Below are positions 1 to 6,834 of a stretch of DNA of 64,000 nucleotides, one piece after another. The notes under the pieces are model-generated. The model worked only from the letters and a program-made list of their open reading frames with translations. It did not search any database and had not been told where the DNA came from. This DNA comes from JANWXD01 sp037446115 (GTDB taxonomy: Bacteria > Acidobacteriota > Terriglobia > Bryobacterales > Bryobacteraceae): the NCBI GenBank assembly GCA_037446115.1, contig JBBIJF010000005.1, positions 111,139 through 175,138 of the forward strand, written 5' to 3'. The translations under genes and the position numbers were made by a program. How positions within the stretch are numbered: position 1 is the first letter of the stretch; each line of letters opens with the position of its first letter.

Positions 1-153
1 CGGCGTTTTTACGAGTTCGCGGACCTGTGGCTGAAGAGTGCCGTTGCGTTGAGCAAGCTCGAAGCCGGCTCCCCGCAAGCGACCACGCTTCAGGCGGAAA
101 TTGAGCGGGCGCGGCGCGGGCTTGCCGAATCGTACGCGGAAGTGGAAGCATGA
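1..153 (+). CDS. C-terminal 50 residues of an unidentified protein (cut by window edge)
   Basis: Frame 1 is open from the first base to a TGA at 151-153. The visible 50 residues are rich in Ala, Glu, Arg and Leu and look like amphipathic helix, with no recognisable motif. The stop overlaps the start of the next gene in an ATGA arrangement (ATG at 150), so the protein is probably the preceding member of the same operon. The function cannot be judged from this fragment. Confidence 0.6.
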   Translation, partial: RRFYEFADLWLKSAVALSKLEAGSPQATTLQAEIERARRGLAESYAEVEA

Positions 154-1826
154 AGGTTGCGCGCGCATTTGACGCACTCGCTGCGCGCTACGACCAGCTC
201 TGGACGCACACCGCCGCCGGCCGGACTCAGCGACGGGCGGTCTGGAAGGTCTTGGAAGCCCTGTTCCGGCCGGGCGATCGCGTGCTGGACCTGGGCTGCG
301 GGACAGGAGAAGACGCGCTCCGGCTGGCGCGGCGCGGCCTGTACGTTCACGCAGTGGACGCTGCGCCGCACATGATCCGGCTGGTCCGCGAGCGGGCCGC
401 GGCCGAGCGCCTCACCCTGGACACCACCGTTCTCGCCGCAGAAGAGCTGAAGCGCCTGCCTGGCGAGGCTTCCTTCGACGGGGCGTTGGCTGACTTCGGC
501 GTGCTGAACTGCGTCGAGGACCTCCGGGCGCTGGCGATGAACCTGGCCGGATTGATCCGCCCCGGGGGCAAGCTGGTCGTGGTTCCCATGGGCCGCTTCT
601 GCCTGTGGGAGGCGCTCTGGTACCTGGCGCGTCGAGACTTCCAACGCGCTTTCCGCCGACTGAAGCGAGGTCCGGTGCCGACTTCACTCGGCTTTCCCGT
701 CTACTACCGGTCCGTGGCGGAGACGGCCCGCATTCACGAGCCGTGGTTCCGACTCGAGCGCTGGAGCGGGGTGGGCGTGCTGGCGCCGCCCTCCTACGTC
801 CGCCTGCCGGAGGGCGCTGTCCGGCGCCTGGCACGATGGGATGACCGGCTGGGCCGCTTGCCGGGCTTGCGCGCTGTTGCCGACCACCGGCTGCTCCTCT
901 TCGAGCGCACGACGGCACCGCCCCCGTCCGGCCACCCGCTCCGTTTGCTGTGCCCGGCCTGCCGCCAGCCGGCGCGGGAGGATCAGCCCTGCCGAAACTG
1001 CGGCTTCATCATGCGGCGACAAGGCGGCATCCTGCGCGCGCTCCCCCCGGAGCGGCGCGCGCACTATGCGAGATTCTTCGAGGAATACGGCGCCGTCCGT
1101 CACGCCGAAGGCCGTGGTTCGCAGGACCGAGCCTATTACCGGGCTCTCCCCTACCGGGACCTTACGGGCCAAAACCAGGATCAGTGGCGGATTCGCGCAA
1201 GAACTTACGACTACTTCCGCCGGCACGTCTTGCCCCGCAAGTCACTGGACATTCTCGATCTCGGGGCGGGAAACGGGTGGCTGTCCTGGCGGCTGGCACG
1301 GCTCGGTCACCGGCCCGTGGCAGTGGATGTCTGGACGGATCCGCTCGACGGCCTGGGAGCAGCAGCCCGTGCGTTTGAAGACCTTCCCTTGGTCGAGGCC
1401 GAGTTCGATCGCCTTCCGTTCGAGGACGGCCAGTTCGACCTCGCCGTGTTCAACGCGTCCTTCCATTACTCGCCGGACTACCGGCGCACGCTGGCCGAAG
1501 TCCGCCGCTGTCTTCGCCCGCAAGGAAGCGTCGTCATACTGGACTCGCCCATCTACCGGCGTCCCGAGCACGGCGAAGCCATGCGGAACGAACGCAGAGA
1601 GCAGTACCGCGCGCGATACGGATTTGCCTCGGACAGCCTCCGGAGTCTTGAGTACCTCGACGAGCCGGCGCTCGCGGCGCTGGCGCGAGAGCTTGGAATC
1701 CGCTGGCAGATCCACCGGCCCTGGTACGGCTGGGGATGGCACTTGCGCCCCTGGAAGGCGCGGCTCGTCGGCCGCAGGCCGCCGTCCCGTTTCTGGATCC
1801 TGGTGGGGAGCTTCGAGGCGTCATGA
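150..1826 (+). CDS. Fusion protein: two SAM-dependent methyltransferase domains joined by a zinc ribbon
   Basis: A 558-residue protein. Residues about 1-255 form a class I methyltransferase with the SAM-binding motif VLDLGCGTGED near residue 47. A short four-cysteine knuckle follows (C268-x2-C271, C281-x2-C284). A second methyltransferase core begins near residue 365, with ILDLGAGNGWLSW at 368-380 and an acidic end of strand 2. The second half resembles UbiE/MenG-type or Methyltransf_11 proteins, and the ribbon resembles the Trm112-like zinc knuckle often found before such domains. The substrate is unknown. Its ATG overlaps the preceding stop and its own TGA overlaps the next ATG at 1823, so translation is probably coupled through the operon. 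The two-domain build could allow two successive methylations or one catalytic and one structural half; both SAM motifs look intact. Confidence 0.85.
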   Translation: MKVARAFDALAARYDQLWTHTAAGRTQRRAVWKVLEALFRPGDRVLDLGCGTGEDALRLARRGLYVHAVDAAPHMIRLVRERAAAERLTLDTTVLAAEELKRLPGEASFDGALADFGVLNCVEDLRALAMNLAGLIRPGGKLVVVPMGRFCLWEALWYLARRDFQRAFRRLKRGPVPTSLGFPVYYRSVAETARIHEPWFRLERWSGVGVLAPPSYVRLPEGAVRRLARWDDRLGRLPGLRAVADHRLLLFERTTAPPPSGHPLRLLCPACRQPAREDQPCRNCGFIMRRQGGILRALPPERRAHYARFFEEYGAVRHAEGRGSQDRAYYRALPYRDLTGQNQDQWRIRARTYDYFRRHVLPRKSLDILDLGAGNGWLSWRLARLGHRPVAVDVWTDPLDGLGAAARAFEDLPLVEAEFDRLPFEDGQFDLAVFNASFHYSPDYRRTLAEVRRCLRPQGSVVILDSPIYRRPEHGEAMRNERREQYRARYGFASDSLRSLEYLDEPALAALARELGIRWQIHRPWYGWGWHLRPWKARLVGRRPPSRFWILVGSFEAS

Positions 1827-3280
1827 TTCTCCTGGTCAATCCGCGAATCACCCGACCCAGGAACCGGCGCTTCCCACTGTCGGTCCTCGCCTTGGGAGCG
1901 GTGCTCGAGGGGTCGGAGGACTACTGCATCGTGGATGGGAACCTGGAGCCCGACCTGTGGACGGCCATCCGGCACGCCACCGAGCGCCGGCCCCCAACGA
2001 TGCTGGCCGTGACGGTGATGCCGGGCCCGCAACTGTCGGGCGCGGTGGATCTCTGCCGCAGATTCCGGCAGGCCTACCCGGGAGTTCCCATCGTGTGGGG
2101 CGGTTACTTCCCTTCCCTGTATCCCGACACGGCGCTCAACGCCGACTATGTAGATTTTGTAATTCGCGGACAGGGAGAAGATACTTTTGTCGAATTACTT
2201 CGGGTGCTCCGCTCGGGCGGCGATCTCTCCCAGATCCGCGGCCTGTCTTACAAGGATGACCACGGAGGACATAGACACAACCTGCGCCGGCCGTTACGAT
2301 CCCCGGGCGACTATCCGTGGTTCCCCTACCACCGGATCGAGGCGGACCGGTATGTCCTGCCGACGTTTCTCGGTTCGCGAACGGCGGTGCATCAAGCCAG
2401 CATCGGATGTCCGTTTCGCTGCAATTTTTGCGGCGTCGTGCCGTTATTCGAGACCGAGAAGGCCGAGGCGCCGTCGCGGACGGAGGCGATTCTGCGCCAC
2501 CTCCGGCGCGCCTACGGCGTCAACGCGATCCAGTTTTACGACAACAATTTCTTCCTCGGCGAGGAGCGCACCCGGGAACTTGCAGAACGGCTCGCACCCC
2601 TGAACCTGCACTGGTGGTGCGAGGGGCGTGTGGATACGGTCGCAGTCTATTCCGGCGACACGCTGGCTCTTTTGCGGCGGGCAGGCTGCGTGATGATCTT
2701 CTTCGGCGTCGAATCCGGTTCGGATGAAACCTTGCGCCGCATGAACAAGCAGCTGACCACCGCCCAGGTGCTCGAACTCGCCCGCCGGATCCGCACGGCC
2801 GGAATCCTGCCGGAGTTTTCGCTGATCTTCGGCGACCCGCAGGATCCCGAGGGTGACGTGCGCCGGAACATTGAGTTTGCCCGCGCGTTGAAAAAAGTGA
2901 ACCCGGACGCGGAAATTATCGTGCAGACCTACGTTCCGGTGCCGCAGCCCGGGCCCATGTTCGGACTGAACGGCAGTTTCCCCTTTCCCGAGACGCCTGA
3001 GCAATGGCTGCAGGAACCCTGGCAAGGCCGCGCGGCTCGCGATGAGCCCGAACTCCCCTGGCTTCCCGCACAGACGCGCGAGCGCATCCGCGGCTTCGAA
3101 ACCGTGCTCCGCGCGCGCTGGCCGACGGCTCAGGATGCGGCGATGCCCCGGTGGGGCCGTCTACTGCTCCAGGCGGCAGCAAGCTGGCGCTACGCGTTCC
3201 AAGTATACCGGCATCCGGCCGAGCTGCAGTGGCTCGAACAGATGCTGAAACTGCGCCAGCCGCGGCTGGAAAGTTTATGA
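1823..3280 (+). CDS. B12-binding-domain radical SAM protein
   Basis: A 485-residue protein starting MILLVNPR at ATG 1823, which overlaps the preceding TGA. The N-terminal 170 residues have the Rossmann-like cobalamin-binding fold of the B12-radical SAM class (opening MILLVNPR, later VWGGYFPSLYPD and FVIRGQGEDTF). The radical SAM core carries the 4Fe-4S ligands C196-x3-C200-x2-C203 (GCPFRCNFC), followed by typical barrel segments (FYDNNFF, FFGVESGSDETLRRMNK). The C-terminal 120 residues are variable. Family members methylate unactivated carbons or phosphorus, or rearrange rings, in specialised metabolism; the substrate here is not predictable. An in-frame ATG lies upstream at 1736, but the 1823 start matches the family N-terminus and the operon's 4-nt overlap pattern. 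Confidence 0.9.
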   Translation: MILLVNPRITRPRNRRFPLSVLALGAVLEGSEDYCIVDGNLEPDLWTAIRHATERRPPTMLAVTVMPGPQLSGAVDLCRRFRQAYPGVPIVWGGYFPSLYPDTALNADYVDFVIRGQGEDTFVELLRVLRSGGDLSQIRGLSYKDDHGGHRHNLRRPLRSPGDYPWFPYHRIEADRYVLPTFLGSRTAVHQASIGCPFRCNFCGVVPLFETEKAEAPSRTEAILRHLRRAYGVNAIQFYDNNFFLGEERTRELAERLAPLNLHWWCEGRVDTVAVYSGDTLALLRRAGCVMIFFGVESGSDETLRRMNKQLTTAQVLELARRIRTAGILPEFSLIFGDPQDPEGDVRRNIEFARALKKVNPDAEIIVQTYVPVPQPGPMFGLNGSFPFPETPEQWLQEPWQGRAARDEPELPWLPAQTRERIRGFETVLRARWPTAQDAAMPRWGRLLLQAAASWRYAFQVYRHPAELQWLEQMLKLRQPRLESL

Positions 3281-3957
3281 ACCGCTTGAGCCCGCTCGAG
3301 GCCTACCGGCTGTGGTCGAAAACCTGGGACGCGGACCTAAGTCCCATTGTGGCTCTCGAGGAGCGTTATCTCGAGCCGCTGGTGCCGGATGTGCGGGGGA
3401 AGACCGTCGTGGACGTTGCCTGCGGCACCGGGCGCTGGCTAGTGCGTATGGCGCAGCGCGGCGCGCGTGTGTTCGGAGCGGACTTTTGCCTCGAGATGCT
3501 GGCCTGCGCCCGGAGCAAGCCCGGACTCGCCGGCCGATTGGCCGCCGCCGACGCGCGGCGCCTGCCGTTCCCGGACGCTTCCGCCGACGTCGTGCTGTTC
3601 ACGCTCGCACTCGGCCACATTGTCCCGCTCCGGCAAGTTATTGGTGAGCTGGCGCGGCTGGTCAAGCCGGGCGGCTGGATGTTATTCAGCGACTTTCATC
3701 CGCACGCGGCGGCCGCGGGATGGCGGCGCACATTTCGCAGCAACGGCCAAGTCTACGAGGTCGAGAATCATGCCTACCGGACGGGCCGGCTGCTGCGGGA
3801 AGTGCGTGCAGCAGGGTTGGCGCTGGAGCAGATCATCGAGCCCCCCTTCGGAGAGCCGGAGCGAGACCTCTTCCGCCGGGTCGGACGCGACGATCTGTTC
3901 GAGCGGACCCGGGGCGTTCCAGCCGTTGTGATCGCCGTTTGGAGACGGAGGCCGTGA
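3277..3957 (+). CDS. Class I SAM-dependent methyltransferase
   Basis: A 226-residue protein beginning MNRLSPLEAY at ATG 3277, which overlaps the radical SAM stop (ATGA). Motif I is VVDVACGTGRW near residue 47, followed by GADFCLEML (end of strand 2) and ADARRLPFPDASAD (motif II region), so it is a Methyltransf_11-type small-molecule methyltransferase. It lacks the zinc ribbon and second domain of the upstream fusion protein. It is the third methyl-transfer-type enzyme in a row, and it probably works on the same product as the radical SAM enzyme, but nothing in the sequence names the substrate. Confidence 0.87.
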   Translation: MNRLSPLEAYRLWSKTWDADLSPIVALEERYLEPLVPDVRGKTVVDVACGTGRWLVRMAQRGARVFGADFCLEMLACARSKPGLAGRLAAADARRLPFPDASADVVLFTLALGHIVPLRQVIGELARLVKPGGWMLFSDFHPHAAAAGWRRTFRSNGQVYEVENHAYRTGRLLREVRAAGLALEQIIEPPFGEPERDLFRRVGRDDLFERTRGVPAVVIAVWRRRP

Positions 3958-5135
3958 TCCTTGCCGGAGCCCGCGTCGCCGTGGACGGCCGGAGGGCCGT
4001 GCGGGCAGATGTAGAGATCGAGCGGACCAGGATTCGGAGGCTTCGGACCTCGCCGCGGGGCCCGGACACGGTCCGCCTCGATGGCTACCTCCTGCTGCCC
4101 GGCCTCATCAATGCACACGATCATTTGGATTTCGCGTTGTTCCCACACCTTGGGCGCGGCCCGTACCGCAACGCCACCGCCTGGGCTCGCGATATTTACC
4201 GGCCCGATGAATCGCCTGTCCGGGAGCACCTGCGCGTGCCGAGAGGCGTGCGGCTCTCGTGGGGAGCGTTGCGGAACCTGTTCGCCGGAGTGAGCACGGT
4301 CTGTCACCACGATCCTGCGCACCGGATTTTCCGGCAGCGGTTTCCCGTGCGGGTCATGGGGCGTTTCCGATGGGCACACTCGCTTGCCTTCGGCCCCAGC
4401 GTCACGGCAAGGCACCGCCGGACTCCCAAAGACGCTCCGTTCATCCTCCACCTTGGCGAGGCGGTGGATGGCGAAGGCCGCCGGGAAATCTTTGAGCTGA
4501 ACCGGCTGGGGGCGCTCGATGACCGAACCGTCCTAGTCCACGCGGTAGCGCTCGACCGCCGGGGCTGGGAACTGGTCAGACAAAAGCGGGCCAGTGTGGT
4601 TTGGTGTCCCAGTTCCAATCTGTTTCTGCTGGGACGCACGCTGGCGCCGGAGGTATTGCGGAGCGGAATCCCCGTGGCGCTGGCCACGGATTCGCCGCTC
4701 ACCGCCGCGGGCGACCTCCTGGACGAGCTGCGTTTGGCGCGGCGCATCACCGGTCTTGGGCCGGAGCGGCTGTACGAGATGGTGACGCGCGCGGCTGCGC
4801 GGGTGCTGCGCCTCTCGGGCGGCGAGGGAACGATCGCCGAAGGTGCGAGCGCAGACCTTTGCGCGTTTCCCGATTCCGGAGTGTCACCGGCGGAGCTGCT
4901 GCTGAACCCGGACACACTCGCACCGTCCATGGTGATCGTGAGCGGCGAAATAAAGCTCGTCGAACCTGCACTGGCGGAGCGCTGCCCCGCGCCTGTGCGC
5001 CGGGGACTTCAGCCGCTCGCACTCGAGGGGAGGCCGCAAAGGCTCGTGCGCGCCGATGTCCGCAGGCTGTACCGCCAAGCCACAGCCGCTCTCGGCGAGC
5101 CACTCTTGTTAGGCGGCAAACGGGTGATCGTATGA
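3954..5135 (+). CDS. Amidohydrolase of the cytosine deaminase/TRZ-ATZ type
   Basis: A 393-residue metal-dependent hydrolase. The GTG start at 3954 gives VILAGARVAVDG, the usual beta-strand opening of amidohydrolases, and overlaps the previous stop by 4 nt (GTGA). Metal-site motifs are in order: NAHDHLDF (HxH), HLGEAVDGEGRREI, VHAVAL (third histidine), WCPSSNLFLLG and ALATDSPLTAAGDLLDELR (catalytic aspartate). These match S-adenosylhomocysteine, guanine or chlorohydrolase-type members, which deaminate or dechlorinate ring compounds. The protein is about 40 residues shorter than many relatives. The operon context suggests action on the product, or on a by-product, of the neighbouring methyltransferases and radical SAM enzyme. 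Confidence 0.85.
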   Translation: MILAGARVAVDGRRAVRADVEIERTRIRRLRTSPRGPDTVRLDGYLLLPGLINAHDHLDFALFPHLGRGPYRNATAWARDIYRPDESPVREHLRVPRGVRLSWGALRNLFAGVSTVCHHDPAHRIFRQRFPVRVMGRFRWAHSLAFGPSVTARHRRTPKDAPFILHLGEAVDGEGRREIFELNRLGALDDRTVLVHAVALDRRGWELVRQKRASVVWCPSSNLFLLGRTLAPEVLRSGIPVALATDSPLTAAGDLLDELRLARRITGLGPERLYEMVTRAAARVLRLSGGEGTIAEGASADLCAFPDSGVSPAELLLNPDTLAPSMVIVSGEIKLVEPALAERCPAPVRRGLQPLALEGRPQRLVRADVRRLYRQATAALGEPLLLGGKRVIV

Positions 5136-6511
5136 CTCTCCGGGGGCCTGCCGGCCGAGTTGGCCTCGCCCGATTCGCTCGCCGGACCGACTTCAACCTG
5201 CCTCCCATGCCCGTGCGATGGGAAGGTCACGGTCGTATTCCGCCGCCGGTCAAAGGAATCCTCGCGGCTTTGCGACTGAACGAGCCCGGACCGCTGGGTT
5301 TCCTGGAGCAGCGGGAGGCGGGCACCTTGCTCGAGTTTTGCGATCGCAACCAGCTTACGGGACTGCTGTCGCGCCTGCCGGGACTGCCACCCTGGTTGCG
5401 AGAAGCCGTTGAGCGCCGGCTGGAAGCAAACCAGAAACGCCTGGCGCGGATCCAACCGGAGATTTTCGAAATCTGCGAACGGCTCGAGCGCGAGTCCATC
5501 CCCTATCTGATGCTGAAGGGCCTTGCGCAACAGCACGCCTGCTTGCCGCACTCGCGGTACCGGGTGCAATATGATCTGGACCTTTACTGCCCGCAGGCTT
5601 GCGTCACGCAAGCCTGGGAGGCGATCCGGCGGGCCGGCTACTCGCCGCTGGCAGCGCGCCCCGGCGGGCCCACCGACCACCTTGTGCCACTGATCCGCAA
5701 AACGGCCTGGCAGTGGCGAGGAGACTACTTCGATCCTGAGATCCCGCTGAGCGTGGAGTTGCATTTTCGTTTCTGGGATGAGGCAACGGAAGGCTTCCCG
5801 GCTCCCGGAACGGAATCTTTCTGGGAGCGGCGAACCCGAAGGCAGATCGCCGGCCGGAGCATTCCCGTCCTGCACCCGGCAGACGCGCTGGCCTACAGCG
5901 CCCTGCATGTGTTACGGCACCTGCTGCGCGGCAGCCTTCGGGTCTGCCACGTTTGGGAACTGGCCTACCAGCTCGACGCCGAGGCGAGCAATGACACATT
6001 CTGGCAGGAGTGGGCTCGATGGCACCCGCGCGGGCTGCAGCAACTCGAAGCGATCTCCTTCCGCCTGGCTTGGGCGTGGTTTGCCTGCCGTCTCTCGCCG
6101 GTGGCGGAAGAGGCAATCCGCCGCCTGCCGGCCGCTGTCGGGCACTGGTTCAAACGGTACGCCGCCAGTCCGGTGGAGAACTTCTTTCACCCAAACAAGG
6201 ACGAACTGGCTCTTCATGTGGCGCTTCTGGAAGGCAGCTCCGAGCAAAGGCGCATCGTTCTCAGAAGGCTGTTCCCACGGCGCTTGCCCGCAGGCCCGAC
6301 GACGGCCCACATGCCGGAGGCGGAAGTAACCGCGGCCGTGCGCTGGCGCACCCGGCTGTCTTACGCCCACGAAGTTTGGCATCGGGCCTGGCGCCACCTG
6401 CGTACCTTTCCCCGTGCGGTGTGGTGTGTGCTCGAGGCGCTGCGCGTCGCGCGGCCGGGCGGTCAGCCGGCGGCGTCGCGCACGAGGCGGGCGCAGCGGA
6501 AGGCCCCGTAG
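5132..6511 (+). CDS. Nucleotidyltransferase-fold family protein (NTP_transf_5 type)
   Basis: A 459-residue protein; ATG 5132 overlaps the amidohydrolase stop, although a second ATG at 5207 is also possible. The diagnostic segment is YLMLKGLAQQHACLP followed by YDLDLYCP. This is the LKG...D-x-D signature of the uncharacterised nucleotidyltransferase family found near polysaccharide, lasso-peptide and other tailoring clusters. Later segments (VELHFRFWDE, LHPADALAYSALHVLRHLLRG) fit the helical C-terminal half of that family. It may transfer a nucleotide to, or otherwise modify, the pathway product; the substrate is unknown. Its last 49 bases overlap the 3' end of the convergent dehydratase small-subunit gene. 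Confidence 0.8.
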   Translation: MTLRGPAGRVGLARFARRTDFNLPPMPVRWEGHGRIPPPVKGILAALRLNEPGPLGFLEQREAGTLLEFCDRNQLTGLLSRLPGLPPWLREAVERRLEANQKRLARIQPEIFEICERLERESIPYLMLKGLAQQHACLPHSRYRVQYDLDLYCPQACVTQAWEAIRRAGYSPLAARPGGPTDHLVPLIRKTAWQWRGDYFDPEIPLSVELHFRFWDEATEGFPAPGTESFWERRTRRQIAGRSIPVLHPADALAYSALHVLRHLLRGSLRVCHVWELAYQLDAEASNDTFWQEWARWHPRGLQQLEAISFRLAWAWFACRLSPVAEEAIRRLPAAVGHWFKRYAASPVENFFHPNKDELALHVALLEGSSEQRRIVLRRLFPRRLPAGPTTAHMPEAEVTAAVRWRTRLSYAHEVWHRAWRHLRTFPRAVWCVLEALRVARPGGQPAASRTRRAQRKAP

Positions 6512-6834
6512 TCACGCTCCAGTTCCGCCGCCAGTCGCTCCAGCGCCTCCTTGTCGGAGCGGCCGGGGCGGAGGGCTTCGTAGATCGCGAGGATGCGCTC
6601 ATCCGGCACGCGCGTGAGCTCGGCGGCGCGCCGCAAATTCTCGGCCAGCTGCGGACGGCCTTCGGCCTCGGCGATGCGGGCCTGCCACTCCAGAGCCTCC
6701 CCCGTGATTCGCAAGTCCTCCATGGTCAGATCCCCGGAAACCACGGCATCGAGCGTGATCTCAGTAAACGGTCGTCCTGTGGGGGTACGAAGGCGATCGG
6801 GATGTTTCTCTGCCAGCGGATAATCTTCGCTCAT
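6463..6834 (-). CDS. Diol/glycerol dehydratase small (gamma) subunit, PduE-like
   Basis: A 123-residue protein beginning MSEDYPLAEKHPD. It carries the family hallmarks DLRITGEALEWQARIAEAEG, LAENLRRAAELTRVPDE and ALRPGRSDKEAL, as in PduE/DhaE. It is the small subunit of the adenosylcobalamin-dependent enzyme that dehydrates 1,2-propanediol or glycerol to propanal or 3-hydroxypropanal. The start overlaps the stop of the upstream fused large/medium subunit gene by 4 nt, so translation is coupled. The length is slightly below enterobacterial PduE (about 170 residues) because the extended N-terminus used for microcompartment targeting is missing. Confidence 0.92.
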   Translation of the reverse strand: MSEDYPLAEKHPDRLRTPTGRPFTEITLDAVVSGDLTMEDLRITGEALEWQARIAEAEGRPQLAENLRRAAELTRVPDERILAIYEALRPGRSDKEALERLAAELERDYGAFRCARLVRDAAG

